Source of the DNA: Streptomyces longwoodensis
Lineage (GTDB): Bacteria; Actinomycetota; Actinomycetes; Streptomycetales; Streptomycetaceae
DNA: 64,000 bases
Reading direction: 5' to 3'
Assembly: GCF_001514125.1 (NCBI RefSeq)
Contig: NZ_KQ948556.1
Location: forward strand, 1,648 to 65,647
Below the pieces are notes generated by a model that saw only the letters and a list, made by a program, of their open reading frames with translations, searched no databases and had not been told where the DNA came from. The position numbers and the translations under genes are program-made. Positions 46,061 through 55,023 of this stretch are shown piece after piece; the stretch's first letter is position 1; the number at the start of each line of letters is the position of its first letter.

Positions 46061-46444
46061 GGGAGTCCCTCCGTGTGGCGGCACTGACGTACCGCTCAGT
46101 ACGTCGTCGTCTGAAGGACAGCATGACGGAGTTCCCGGCCCCGGGACCGGACCGGACGTGTGAGCTGCGTCAAAGAAGCCGGCGGGGTCCGGCACCGGTT
46201 CCCGAACGGCGTATCTCGGTGCCGGGCGCGAAGTATCGCAGTCACATCGCCGAATTGAGTGGTTTTGCTCGCGCGCGTTGCCCAAGCGATGCCGACCGAT
46301 GTTGGTCATCGGGTCCTGAGATGCGGGATAATGGCTGGGAAGCAATGTGTTCGATGCCGGTGTCGCGGGTCCCGCTGGACTGCGCGTGCCCTTCAAGGGG
46401 CCGTCGGCTTTGGCGATGAGCTGGTTTCAGGAAGGGGAACGAGC
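46061..46444. other. 384-base divergent region (enoyl-CoA hydratase / DUF3117)
   Basis: No convincing gene. The right half is AT-richer and carries a promoter candidate at 46302-46332 for the DUF3117 gene; nothing else recognised. Confidence 0.5.
46302..46332 (+). promoter_or_regulatory. candidate promoter of the DUF3117 gene
   Basis: TTGGTC, 19-base spacer, GATAAT; 112 bases before the start. Good -10, longer than ideal spacer. Confidence 0.45.
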
Positions 46445-46612
46445 ATGGCGGCCATGAAGCCGCGGACGGGCGACGGCCCGCTCGAGGTGACCAAGGAGGG
46501 GCGGGGCATCGTCATGCGCGTTCCGCTCGAAGGCGGCGGTCGGCTCGTCGTAGAGCTGACCCCGGACGAGGCCGACGCCCTCGGCGACGCCCTCAAGAAG
46601 GTCGTCGGCTGA
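46445..46612 (+). CDS. 55-residue DUF3117 protein
   Basis: ATG 46445 after GGAAGGGGA. KPRTGDGPLEVTKEGRGIVMRVP and LTPDEADALGDALKKV landmarks make it the near-invariant actinobacterial DUF3117 protein (Rv1211 counterpart). Predicted two or three beta strands and one helix. Function unknown. Followed by a strong intrinsic terminator, so it is monocistronic and likely abundant. Confidence 0.88.
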   Translation: MAAMKPRTGDGPLEVTKEGRGIVMRVPLEGGGRLVVELTPDEADALGDALKKVVG

Positions 46613-46634
46613 CGCGGGAGCGACCCTACCCTTC

Positions 46635-46690
46635 CAGTCCCCCCGGCATCGCAGTGCGGTGCCGGGGGGACTGCTTTTCCCCTTTTCCCG
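46635..46690 (+). terminator. intrinsic terminator after DUF3117
   Basis: Perfect 14-bp stem CAGTCCCCCCGGCA / TGCCGGGGGGACTG with a structured loop, then CTTTTCCCCTTTTCCC. Confidence 0.88.
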
Positions 46691-46732
46691 CTGCTCGGCT
46701 TTCCCGCGACTGCTCGGCTTTTCCCCGGCTGC

Positions 46733-47365
46733 TCAGCGCTTGACCGCGCACAGCAGGCCGTCGCCGACCGGCAGCAGCGACGGCACCAGCTCCTGGCTCT
46801 CGCGCACCGCGCGCAGCAGCTCCCGGATGCGTATGACCTCGGTGGGCTGGGGTCCCGAGTCCACCGTGCGCCCGTTGGCGAAGACGCCCTCGAACACCAC
46901 CAGGCCGCCCGGCCGCAGCAGGCGCAACGATTCAGCGAGGTAGTCCAGGAGCTCCAGCCGGTCGCCGTCGCAGAAGACGAGGTCGTAGCCGGCGTCGGCG
47001 AGACGGGGCAGCACGTCCAGCGCGCGGCCCGGGATGAAGCGGGCCCGGTTGCTGGCGAAGCCCGAGGCGCGGAACGCCTGCCGGGCGAACTGCTGGTGCT
47101 CCGGCTCGGGGTCCACGGTCGTCAGCACGCCGTCCGGGCGCATCCCGTGCAGCAGGTGGATGCCGGAGACACCGGTGCCCGTACCGATCTCCGCGACGGC
47201 CTTGGCGTCCACGGAGGCGGCGAGCAGACGCAGCGCGGCGCCCGTGCCGGGCGTCACCGAGCGCAGCCCCGCCTCACGGGCCCGGTCGCGGGCCCAGCGC
47301 AGTGCGTCGTCCTCGGCGACATAGGCGTCGGCGAACGCCCAGCTCGTCTGCCGGTTGCCGGTAAT
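46733..47365 (-). CDS. O-methyltransferase (SAM dependent), probable ATT start
   Basis: A 210-residue methyltransferase like Rv1220c. AVAEIGTGTGVSG is the SAM motif I, LTTVDPEPEHQ motif II, YDLVFCDGD motif III with a metal Asp. The first ordinary start (GTG 47257) would remove about 36 residues (TSWAFADAYVAEDDALRWAR region) that form the helix preceding the core in class I O-methyltransferases. In that frame the only codon correctly spaced after AGGAGAGG (about 47369-47376) is ATT at 47365; no ATG, GTG or TTG is available upstream. Divergent from the sigma factor. Substrate unknown. Confidence 0.75.
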   Translation of the reverse strand: MTGNRQTSWAFADAYVAEDDALRWARDRAREAGLRSVTPGTGAALRLLAASVDAKAVAEIGTGTGVSGIHLLHGMRPDGVLTTVDPEPEHQQFARQAFRASGFASNRARFIPGRALDVLPRLADAGYDLVFCDGDRLELLDYLAESLRLLRPGGLVVFEGVFANGRTVDSGPQPTEVIRIRELLRAVRESQELVPSLLPVGDGLLCAVKR

Positions 47366-47418
47366 GACCCTCTCCTGTCCCCGCGGTTGCCTCGGCGTGA
47401 CTGTATCCGTTGGCGTCG

Positions 47419-47444
47419 GGAACCCGCAGATGGGACCGGGCGTT
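47419..47444 (+). promoter_or_regulatory. ECF-sigma-type promoter of sigE
   Basis: GGAAC at 47419-47423, 17-base spacer, CGTT at 47441-47444 (GGAAC-N18-GTT). This is the consensus form for SigE/SigR-class sigma factors and suggests autoregulation. It lies about 150 bases before the start codon. A second, less exact copy is GGAAC at 47455 with GTT at 47477. Confidence 0.6.
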
Positions 47445-47594
47445 TGAAGGGGTGGGAACGACCGCGGGGGGACACAGTTGGATCACGACGGGGAGCGGGC
47501 CGGCGAGCAACTGCTGACGCAGCCGCATGAGCCGTGTCAGCCCAGATCAAATTCTCGTAAAACCGCTTATCCGGTCCTAACGGGCGAGGTGGCT

Positions 47595-48389
47595 ATGGTA
47601 GGGGCTCCACTGGACACCACCAGAGCTGACAGGGGAGGTGCGGCCACGCCTGTGGATCGCGGAGGAGCGCTGCGGCGCCTCCTCGGATCGGCGGGCAGGC
47701 CGAGATCCGTGACCGACACCGCTGCTGACCCGAGCCACGCCGCCGGCCCCGCCGGCCCTGCCTCCGGCAGGCTCCCGACCGCGACCTTCGCCACCGACGC
47801 GGACGGGCAGGCCTGGACTCCGCCCACCTGGGAGGAGATCGTCAGCACGCACAGCGCCCGTGTCTACCGCCTCGCCTACCGGCTGACGGGCAACCAGCAC
47901 GACGCCGAGGACCTCACCCAGGAGGTCTTCGTCCGGGTCTTTCGCTCCCTGTCGACCTACTCGCCCGGCACCTTCGAGGGCTGGCTGCACCGGATCACCA
48001 CCAACCTCTTCCTGGACATGGTCCGCCGCAAGCAGCGCATCCGCTTCGACGCCCTCGGCGAGGACGCCGCCGAGCGGCTCGCCAGCAAGGAGCCGACCCC
48101 GCAGCAGGTCTTCAACGACGCGCACTTCGACGCCGACGTCCAGCAGGCCCTGGACACCCTCGCGCCCGAGTTCCGCGCGGCCGTCGTCCTGTGCGACATC
48201 GAGGGCCTGTCCTACGAGGAGATCGCCGCGACCCTCGGCGTCAAGCTCGGCACGGTCCGCTCGCGGATCCACCGCGGGCGCTCCCAGCTGCGCAAGGCCC
48301 TCGCGCACCGCTCGCCCGAGGCCCGCGCCGGGCGCCGCTCCTTCGTGCCCCGCGTGCCCGCTCTGAGGGGAGGGGGCGCGCCCGCGTGA
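47595..48389 (+). CDS. sigE: ECF RNA polymerase sigma factor SigE-type
   Basis: A 264-residue sigma factor, ATG 47595; GTG at 47651 after GGGGAGG is a possible shorter start. Region 2 is VYRLAYRLTGNQHDAEDLTQEVFVRVFRSL with RITTNLFLDMVRRKQR, region 4 LSYEEIAATLGVKLGTVRSRIHRGRSQLR. It corresponds to mycobacterial sigE (Rv1221) by order: O-methyltransferase upstream, anti-sigma, HtrA and TatB downstream. Expected role in envelope stress. Not the S. coelicolor SigE controlled by CseB, as no cse genes are present. The stop overlaps the anti-sigma start. Confidence 0.9.
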   Translation: MVGAPLDTTRADRGGAATPVDRGGALRRLLGSAGRPRSVTDTAADPSHAAGPAGPASGRLPTATFATDADGQAWTPPTWEEIVSTHSARVYRLAYRLTGNQHDAEDLTQEVFVRVFRSLSTYSPGTFEGWLHRITTNLFLDMVRRKQRIRFDALGEDAAERLASKEPTPQQVFNDAHFDADVQQALDTLAPEFRAAVVLCDIEGLSYEEIAATLGVKLGTVRSRIHRGRSQLRKALAHRSPEARAGRRSFVPRVPALRGGGAPA

Positions 48390-49414
48390 GTGGAACACGG
48401 CCGGACCCTGCCGAGGGACACCTCGCAGAGCAGCACCTGGGAGACCGACTCTCCGCCCTGGTGGACGGCGAGCTCGGTCATGACGCGCGCGAGCGCGTAC
48501 TGGCGCACGTGGCCACCTGCCCGAAGTGCAAGGCGGAGGTGGACGCGCAGCGCCGTCTGAAGGACGTCTTCGCGGCCGTCGCCCCGCCGGCGCCCTCCGA
48601 GAGCTTCCTGGCCCGCCTCCAGGGCCTCCCCGCGGGAGGTGACCCGGACGGCGACGGCACCCCCTTCGGCGGGGGAGGGCTCGGCGCCCGCCTCCCCGGC
48701 GCCGGCTCCTCCCCGGCCCTCGGGGTCTTCGGCGTGAGGCGGGGTGAGCCCTTCGGCCTCGCCTACGCCGCGCGCGACCACGGCTCCGTGCTGGGCTCCG
48801 ACCCCGGCGGGCGCGGCTTCCGCATCCACCCCGTGGGCCGCGGCGAGACCGAGCGCTCCCGGGGCATGCGGATCGCCTTCGTGGCCGCCGGAGCGGTCTC
48901 GCTGGCCGCGATCGCCCTGGGCGGCATGACCGGCGGCAGCCCCTTCGACACGACCGCGGACGCCCGCGGCGGCTCCGGCACCGGCAGCAACGTCACACCG
49001 GCCCGCACCGCGGCGTCCGGCACGGCCACGGCCCCCGAGGGCCAGCGCCGCCGCAGCGCCGGCCCGCTGTTCGCCCAGACCGGGCAGGGCCTGCTCGGCG
49101 ACGCCCCGGTCGCCCCGACCGAGGTGTCCGCGCCGCTGCTCCCCGGTGTGCCGGCCCCGTCGACCCCCCGGCAGCGGTTCACCACGCCCGTGGTGGCCGG
49201 CGCGGCGGCCATGTCCCCGCTGATACGTCCGCTGGGCGTGGCCACGCCCGTCACGCTGACGTCCTGGACGCCCGCAACGCCGCAGCCGGCGACGTCCGAC
49301 CTGTTCGCCGCGACCGTCGGCCCCGACGTGCCGTCCCCGACGTCCTCGCCGTCGTCCCCGGTCCCCACCTCCCCCGGTGCCACGCCGCCCGCCTCCGCGC
49401 GGACCGCGCGCTGA
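48386..49414 (+). CDS. rseA: zinc-containing anti-sigma factor (RseA type)
   Basis: A 342-residue protein from GTG 48386 (GTGA overlap). The ZAS motif H41-x3-C45-x2-C48 lies in the sigma-binding domain (1-75). A long linker, a membrane helix (about 161-182, RIAFVAAGAVSLAAIALGG) and an outer Ser/Thr/Pro-rich tail follow. It should hold the sigma factor at the membrane and release it on redox or proteolytic signals. The outer domain is longer than in Rv1222. Confidence 0.88.
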   Translation: MSGTRPDPAEGHLAEQHLGDRLSALVDGELGHDARERVLAHVATCPKCKAEVDAQRRLKDVFAAVAPPAPSESFLARLQGLPAGGDPDGDGTPFGGGGLGARLPGAGSSPALGVFGVRRGEPFGLAYAARDHGSVLGSDPGGRGFRIHPVGRGETERSRGMRIAFVAAGAVSLAAIALGGMTGGSPFDTTADARGGSGTGSNVTPARTAASGTATAPEGQRRRSAGPLFAQTGQGLLGDAPVAPTEVSAPLLPGVPAPSTPRQRFTTPVVAGAAAMSPLIRPLGVATPVTLTSWTPATPQPATSDLFAATVGPDVPSPTSSPSSPVPTSPGATPPASARTAR

Positions 49415-49541
49415 CCTCGCGGACCTGATGTAATCCACGGTGGACCGCGCCCACGCCGTTCCGGCCGGGCGCGGAGTCGGCTGTCGACGAGCCGCGGCCA
49501 CCGCCCCGAGGAGCGCCGCCGCGGCCGGCTGCGGGGAGAGC

Positions 49542-51527
49542 ATGGACGAGGGCGAGCGGCGCAACGGACCGGAGCAGGGGGAGGGCGGCGAGCCGGTGGG
49601 GGCTGAGCGGGGGCCGGGCACGGGGATCCGGGACGCCCGCGAGGGTGACGCCGAGGGCGCGGACTTCGGGGACTCCGAGGGCGGTTCGGGGGACAGCGCG
49701 CCGGGCGGGTTCGCGGATGACGCGCGGAGCGGCTCGGACGACGGCTCCGCGGGCCGCTCCGACGGCCCGGACGCGGGGGACTTCGAGCTGGCGCGGCCCG
49801 CGGGGAGTGGTGGGAGCGCTGCCGGTGCGGACGACGACTTCGCGCTTCCCGAGCCGCAGCCCCGGGAGCGGGCTCAGCCGCAGCACCCGTCCGACGCGCA
49901 GTCCGACCCCGAGCGGCCCCAGCCCCTGCACGACCCCGACGCCTACAGCACCCCGCCCTACGGCCAGCCGGGGCCCTGGGCGCCCGCGCCGCCGGTCCAG
50001 CACCCGGCGGCCCCCGCCGTGGCCCCCGACGCGGGAGACAGCGCCGTAGCGGCGCCAGGGCCCGCCTTGCCGGCCGAGTCTCCCGTGGTAGCCGGACCCG
50101 CCTCCGCCGCCGAGCCCGCCGTGACACCGGCCGCCGTGTCCGACCCCCTCGCGGCACCTGTCTCCGCGGCCGAACGCCTCTCGACAGGGGCCTCCGCGGC
50201 CGCGCCTCACGCGGCGTCGGGCCTCGCCTCTCCGTCCGAGCCTCCCGTGACCCCCGGCCCCGCCTCCGCCTCCCCGCCACCCCCCGTCCCCGACCCCACC
50301 TCCCCGGCCGATCCGCCCGCACCCCCCGCCGACCCCTGGCACCGCTACGACCCCTGGGCCAGGGCTGCCGCCGGCCCCCTCCAGCAGGCCGGGGCCGGGG
50401 TGGTCGGTGACGTGCAGCGGCGCCGGCGGGTGCGGCGGGGGCTGGCCGGCGGGGCGCTGCTGCTCGCGCTGGTCTCCGGGCTCGCCGGGGGTGTCGTCGG
50501 GGCGCAGCTGGAGCGCAACGGCGGTATCGGCGCGGTCGAGCTGCCGCAGCCCAGCGCCGCGCCCAGCGGACGCGCCCCCGACAGCGTCGCGGGGATCGCC
50601 GCTCGGGCCCTGCCCAGCGTGGTGACCCTGCACGTCACCGGCAGCGAGGAGTCCGGCACCGGCACCGGCTTCGTGCTCGACGAGCAGGGCCACATCCTCA
50701 CCAACAACCACGTCGTCCAGCCCGCCGGCGGCGACGGCGCCATAACGGTGGTCTTCAACGGCGGCCAGACCGCCACGGCGGAGGTCGTCGGCCGGGACAG
50801 CGGCTACGACCTCGCCGTCGTCCGGGTCACCGGGGTCAAGGGCCTCACCCCGCTGCCCCTGGGCAACTCCGACGACGTCCAGGTCGGCGACCCGGTCGTC
50901 GCCATCGGCGCCCCCTTCGACCTGGAGGGCACGGTCACCTCCGGCATCATCAGCGCCAAGGAGCGGCCCATCACCGCCGGCGGCGACGGTGCCGACGCGA
51001 GCGACGTGTCGTACGTGGACGCGCTGCAGACCGACGCGCCCATCAACCCCGGCAACTCCGGCGGCCCCCTGCTGGACCGGCGGGGCCGGGTCATCGGCAT
51101 CAACTCCGCCATCCGGTCGGCCGGGGCCGGCACCGGCGCGGACACGGGCCAGGCGGGGTCCATCGGACTGGGCTTCGCCATCCCCGTGAACCAGGGCAAG
51201 CGCGTCGCCGAGGAGCTGATCAACACCGGCCGGGCCACCCACCCCGTCATCGGGATCACCCTCGACATGGGCTGGTCGGGCGACGGCGCCCGCGTCGGCA
51301 CCGCCGCCGACGGCGACGCCTCCCCGGTCACCCCGGGCGGCCCCGGTGCCCGGGCCGGTCTGCGCGCCGGGGACGTCATCACCGAGGTCGACGGGCAGCG
51401 CGTCCACTCGGGTGAGGAGCTGATCGTCAGGACCCGCGCCCACCGTCCCGGCGACCGCCTGGAGCTCACGGTCGAGCGCGGCGGCGCGGAGCGGACCCTC
51501 TCGCTGGTCCTGGGTTCCTCGAAGTGA
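49542..51527 (+). CDS. htrA: membrane-anchored HtrA-like serine protease with PDZ domain
   Basis: A 661-residue protein, ATG 49542 after GGGGAGAG. Residues 1-295 are acidic, then Pro/Ala-rich and probably disordered inside the cell. A membrane helix lies at about 302-322. The trypsin-like domain has His in ILTNNHVV, Asp in DLAVVRV and Ser in NPGNSGGPL (about 506). A PDZ domain (about 563-660) includes GARAGLRAGDVITEVDG. It degrades damaged outer proteins, and as in mycobacteria is placed after sigE-rseA. Confidence 0.93.
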   Translation: MDEGERRNGPEQGEGGEPVGAERGPGTGIRDAREGDAEGADFGDSEGGSGDSAPGGFADDARSGSDDGSAGRSDGPDAGDFELARPAGSGGSAAGADDDFALPEPQPRERAQPQHPSDAQSDPERPQPLHDPDAYSTPPYGQPGPWAPAPPVQHPAAPAVAPDAGDSAVAAPGPALPAESPVVAGPASAAEPAVTPAAVSDPLAAPVSAAERLSTGASAAAPHAASGLASPSEPPVTPGPASASPPPPVPDPTSPADPPAPPADPWHRYDPWARAAAGPLQQAGAGVVGDVQRRRRVRRGLAGGALLLALVSGLAGGVVGAQLERNGGIGAVELPQPSAAPSGRAPDSVAGIAARALPSVVTLHVTGSEESGTGTGFVLDEQGHILTNNHVVQPAGGDGAITVVFNGGQTATAEVVGRDSGYDLAVVRVTGVKGLTPLPLGNSDDVQVGDPVVAIGAPFDLEGTVTSGIISAKERPITAGGDGADASDVSYVDALQTDAPINPGNSGGPLLDRRGRVIGINSAIRSAGAGTGADTGQAGSIGLGFAIPVNQGKRVAEELINTGRATHPVIGITLDMGWSGDGARVGTAADGDASPVTPGGPGARAGLRAGDVITEVDGQRVHSGEELIVRTRAHRPGDRLELTVERGGAERTLSLVLGSSK

Positions 51528-51728
51528 CGGCAACCTCACAGGCCGGTGGTCGCCACGCGGCCCGCCGGGCAAACAACGCGGAAATCCGCCCGGACCGGCG
51601 CACGCGGAGCCCCCGGGGCAGTACCGGTCGGACAGGTGCGACAGGTACCGTGGACCCGGCCCGGACCCACGGACGACCCGCAGCACACCCCGAGGGCCGA
51701 GGACCGCGGACTTCGCAAGGAGCTTCAG

Positions 51729-52160
51729 GTGTTCAATGACATAGGACCGCTCGAGCTGGTGACGATCGTCGTCCTGGCCGTGCTCGTCTTCGGTCCGGAC
51801 AAGCTCCCCAAGGTCATCCAGGACGTGATGCGCACGATCCGGAAGATCCGTGAGTTCTCCGAGAGCGCCAAGCAGGACATCCGGCAGGAACTCGGGCCGG
51901 AGTTCAAGGACTTCGAGTTCGAGGACCTCAACCCCAAGACGTTCCTGCGCAAGCAGCTGGACAACGAAGAGCTGGGGCTGAAGGAGATCCGCAACGGCTT
52001 CGACCTGAAGAAGGAGATGGCCGAGGTCACGGACGCCGTGCACAGCCGGGACGCCGACCCGGGCACCTCCGGGTCCTCCGGTGGCCGCCTCGACATGACC
52101 AAGAAGCCCGAGGACCCGGGCCGCGACGAGCGCCCGGCGTTCGACCCCGACGCCACCTGA
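51729..52160 (+). CDS. tatB: Sec-independent protein translocase TatB
   Basis: A 143-residue protein, GTG 51729 after AAGGAG. The N-terminus FNDIGPLELVTIVVLAVLVFGPDKLP is the TatB helix with the Gly-Pro hinge, then an amphipathic helix and a charged coiled coil with an acidic tail. Here it is apart from tatA/tatC, as usual in actinobacteria. It takes part in twin-arginine substrate recognition with TatC. Ended by a strong hairpin at 52205. Confidence 0.93.
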   Translation: MFNDIGPLELVTIVVLAVLVFGPDKLPKVIQDVMRTIRKIREFSESAKQDIRQELGPEFKDFEFEDLNPKTFLRKQLDNEELGLKEIRNGFDLKKEMAEVTDAVHSRDADPGTSGSSGGRLDMTKKPEDPGRDERPAFDPDAT

Positions 52161-52204
52161 CGCCGCCGACACCGGCCGCGCCCGACGCGCCCGCGCACTT
52201 CCCT

Positions 52205-52243
52205 CGTACGCCCCCTCCCGGACACCGGGTCAGGGGGCGTACG
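52205..52243 (+). terminator. terminator after tatB
   Basis: CGTACGCCCCCT / AGGGGGCGTACG (12 bp) with inner CCCGG-ACA-CCGGG; 44 bases after the stop. Confidence 0.85.
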
Positions 52244-52445
52244 TGACGCGTTTCATACCCCCGGGACCCCTCGCAGGGCCCCCAGCGGGCATCCGGAAGG
52301 CCCACGCGCCGGGCGCTTTCCCGGCTGTCCGGGGCGAGGTGGATATGCTGCCGAGTTGTTGTGCGGACCGTACTTCAAGGAGTAGAGCCGCCCGAAGGGG
52401 GGCGGGCCGGACCGGTCCGCCCGGAGCAAGGAGGCGTCGGGGCAC

Positions 52446-53105
52446 ATGGAGACGACGAGTCGGGCAGTCGCACAGGCGCCGGCCGCGGAGGGCGCACAGC
52501 ACGTCCCCTCCGCCCGGCGCACGGTCGACGGCTACCTCGAGGCGCCCTTCCCCTGGTACGGCCTCGACGAGGCCTTCACGGGGCCGCGCTGGCTGATGCA
52601 GGTGGGGACGGCGGCCGACGGGGCCGTCGAGCACGGGTCCGTCGGACACGGCGACGAGCCCTCGGTGCGGCACGAGACGGCGGGGGAGGACCGGGGGAAG
52701 TTCGCGGTGGTCGTGACCGTCGCGGCGAACCCGTCCCGGCGCAGCGCGGACGGCACGGGCCTGCTGGAGGCCACCACCGTGTCGTCGGCGGCCTGGCTGG
52801 CGGGCGTGGGGCTGCTGTCCTACACCTGGCCCGGCCAGATGGACCACAGCCTGCGGGACGACTGGCTGGACCAGCAGACGGAGACGGCGTGGGAGCTGGC
52901 CGACGACCTCGGCGGCCCGGAGTGGTCCACGCTCTCCCTGCCGGTGGACGGGGTGCCGACGCCGTTCCACTACCGCGAGTCGGAGTTCGGCTGGGTGCTC
53001 GCCGGTTCCACGCAGGAGGGCGTGCACGTGGGGGCGTACGGGCGGGGCATGAGCGCGTACGGCCTCGGCTTCGCGATGATCAAGGACATCACGGCGTACG
53101 CCTGA
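52446..53105 (+). CDS. hypothetical protein of 219 residues
   Basis: ATG 52446 with AAGGAGG 12 bases upstream. Soluble, without signal peptide or membrane helix. The sequence is Trp- and Gly-rich (PFPWYGLDEAFTGPRWLMQ, LSYTWPGQMD, FGWVLAGSTQEGVHVGAYGRG) and probably beta-rich. I do not recognise the family. It is monocistronic, between terminators at 52205 and 53153; the mrp gene is convergent. Confidence 0.7.
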   Translation: METTSRAVAQAPAAEGAQHVPSARRTVDGYLEAPFPWYGLDEAFTGPRWLMQVGTAADGAVEHGSVGHGDEPSVRHETAGEDRGKFAVVVTVAANPSRRSADGTGLLEATTVSSAAWLAGVGLLSYTWPGQMDHSLRDDWLDQQTETAWELADDLGGPEWSTLSLPVDGVPTPFHYRESEFGWVLAGSTQEGVHVGAYGRGMSAYGLGFAMIKDITAYA

Positions 53106-53152
53106 GAGCCGGGCGGCGCACGGGAAGCCTGAGAGCCGGGCAGGGCACGAGA

Positions 53153-53182
53153 AAGGGGCGCCGGTCGAATCCGGCGCCCCTT
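53153..53182. terminator. bidirectional terminator between 219-residue gene and mrp
   Basis: Perfect 12-bp stem AAGGGGCGCCGG / CCGGCGCCCCTT, six-base loop. Confidence 0.8.
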
Positions 53183-53204
53183 CGTCGGCCGCGGTGCGTG
53201 GCGG

Positions 53205-54338
53205 CTAGAACTTGTTCCTCGGGGTGATCCCCAACGACAGGCCGGACAGGCCGCGTTGGCGGCCGCCCAGCTTGCCGGCGATGCCGCGCAGGGCCGCGCC
53301 CGCCGGGCTGTCCGGGTCGGTCAGGACGACCGGCTTGCCCTCGTCGCCGCCCTCGCGCAGGCGGACGTCGATGGGGATGCTGCCGAGGACCGGGACCGTG
53401 GCGCCCGTGGTGCGGGTGAGGCCGTCCGCGACCGTCTGGCCGCCGCCCGTGCCGAAGACGTCGACCATCTCGCCGCAGTGCGGACACGGCAGGCCGGACA
53501 TGTTCTCGACCACGCCGACGATCTTCTGGTGGGTCTGCACGGCGATGGAACCGGCCCGCTCGGCCACCTCGGCCGCCGCCTGCTGGGGCGTCGTGACGAC
53601 CAGGATCTCGGCGTTCGGGACGAGCTGCGCGACGGAGATCGCGATGTCGCCGGTGCCGGGCGGCAGGTCCAGCAGCAGCACGTCCAGGTCGCCCCAGTAC
53701 ACGTCCGCCAGGAACTGCTGGAGCGCGCGGTGCAGCATCGGGCCGCGCCAGACGACCGGCGCGTTGCCCGGGGTGAACATGCCGATCGAGATGACCTTCA
53801 CGCCGTTCGCCGACGGCGGCATGATCATGTTCTCGACCTGGGTCGGGCGGCCGTCGGCGCCCAGCATCCGCGGCACCGAGTGGCCGTAGATGTCGGCGTC
53901 GACGACGCCCACCTTCAGGCCGTCGGCCGCCATGGCCGCCGCGAGGTTCACCGTGACCGAGGACTTGCCGACGCCGCCCTTGCCGGAGGCGACGGCGTAG
54001 ACGCGGGTGAGGCTGCCGGGCTTGGCGAAGGGCACCTCGCGCTCGGTCTGGCCGCCGCGCAGGGCCGCCGCCAGCTCCTTGCGCTGCTCGTCGCTCATCA
54101 CGTCGAGCGTGACGTCGACGCGGGTGACGCCCTCGACGCGGGAGACCGCCTCGGTCACGCGCTGGGTGATCGTGTCGCGCATGGGGCAGCCGGAGACCGT
54201 CAGGTACACGGTGACCGCGACCGCCCCGTCCGCGCCGATCTCCACCGATTTGACCATCCCGAGCTCGGTGATGGGCCGGTTGATCTCGGGGTCGTTCACC
54301 GTCGCCAGTGCTTCGCGCACCGCGTCTTCGCTAGCCAT
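53205..54338 (-). CDS. mrp: Fe-S cluster carrier P-loop ATPase Mrp/ApbC
   Basis: A 377-residue protein, ATG 54338. N-terminal DUF59/MIP18-like domain (1-90, ITELGMVKSVEI, VSGCPMRDTI), then an ATPase with the deviant Walker A KGGVGKSS, DADIYGHSVPR and LLDLPPGTGDI. The CPHC pair (GLPCPHCGEMV) binds a bridging [4Fe-4S] cluster for transfer. Counterpart of Rv1229c. Confidence 0.93.
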   Translation of the reverse strand: MASEDAVREALATVNDPEINRPITELGMVKSVEIGADGAVAVTVYLTVSGCPMRDTITQRVTEAVSRVEGVTRVDVTLDVMSDEQRKELAAALRGGQTEREVPFAKPGSLTRVYAVASGKGGVGKSSVTVNLAAAMAADGLKVGVVDADIYGHSVPRMLGADGRPTQVENMIMPPSANGVKVISIGMFTPGNAPVVWRGPMLHRALQQFLADVYWGDLDVLLLDLPPGTGDIAISVAQLVPNAEILVVTTPQQAAAEVAERAGSIAVQTHQKIVGVVENMSGLPCPHCGEMVDVFGTGGGQTVADGLTRTTGATVPVLGSIPIDVRLREGGDEGKPVVLTDPDSPAGAALRGIAGKLGGRQRGLSGLSLGITPRNKF

Positions 54339-54381
54339 AGGGACGATGGTACGGCGACCGGAGGGGCCTTAGGGATGCCCC

Positions 54382-55023
54382 TCAGCGGTCGTCTGCGTCA
54401 CGTACGGCCGACCGTTCTGCCGGGAATACGGCATGTCCGTGGCCGTCGCGCCGGTCCTCCAGTTCCTTCAGCAGGTCCTGCAGTTCCGAGCGCATCCAGT
54501 CGCGCGTCGCCACCTCGCCCAGTCCGATGCGCAGGGCGGCGATCTCGCGGGTGAGGTACTCGGTGTCCGCGATCGACCGCTCGTTCTGCTTGCGGTCCTG
54601 TTCGAGGTTGACCCGGTCGCGGTCGTCCTGCCGGTTCTGCGCGAGCAGGATCAGCGGCGCCGCGTAGGACGCCTGCAGGGACAGCATCAGCGTCAGGAAG
54701 ATGAACGGGTACTGGTCGAAGCGCAGGGACTGCGGGGCGAACACGTTCCACACGACCCACAGGATGATCACCACCGTCATCCAGACGATGAACCGCCCTG
54801 TGCCCAGGAAGCGGGCGATGCGCTCCGAGAGCCGCCCGAACGCCTCCGGGTCCCACTCGGGCAGCAGCCGCCGCCGCGGCGGGCGCGGCTGGTCCAGCCG
54901 GGCCCGCGGACGCGTGGTGGCGGTCGCCCCGGACGGCGCACGCTCGCGGCCGCCGGACGCCGTCGCGCGCCCCTCGCGCCCGCCCTCGCGCTCAGGCACC
55001 ACGCGGACCACCCCCTTCGCCAC
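54382..55023 (-). CDS. DUF1003 membrane protein
   Basis: A 213-residue protein, GTG 55023, lying 32 bases inside the end of the upstream CBS-domain gene, so translation is coupled. The basic N-terminal 60 residues are low complexity, then two helices (FIVWMTVVIILWVVWN; FIFLTLMLSLQASYAAPLI) with the AQNRQDDRDR hallmark of DUF1003, and a C-terminal coiled coil. Always found next to the MgtE-like gene in this neighbourhood. Confidence 0.85.
   Translation of the reverse strand: MAKGVVRVVPEREGGREGRATASGGRERAPSGATATTRPRARLDQPRPPRRRLLPEWDPEAFGRLSERIARFLGTGRFIVWMTVVIILWVVWNVFAPQSLRFDQYPFIFLTLMLSLQASYAAPLILLAQNRQDDRDRVNLEQDRKQNERSIADTEYLTREIAALRIGLGEVATRDWMRSELQDLLKELEDRRDGHGHAVFPAERSAVRDADDR

Noticed and set aside
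47478..47594. Upstream extension of sigE from 47478
   Set aside because: The extension lacks a ribosome site, has no sigma-factor features, and would begin close to the promoter candidates.
49251..52172. 973-codon open frame on the minus strand
   Set aside because: Antisense to rseA, htrA and tatB; lack of stops is due to high GC.
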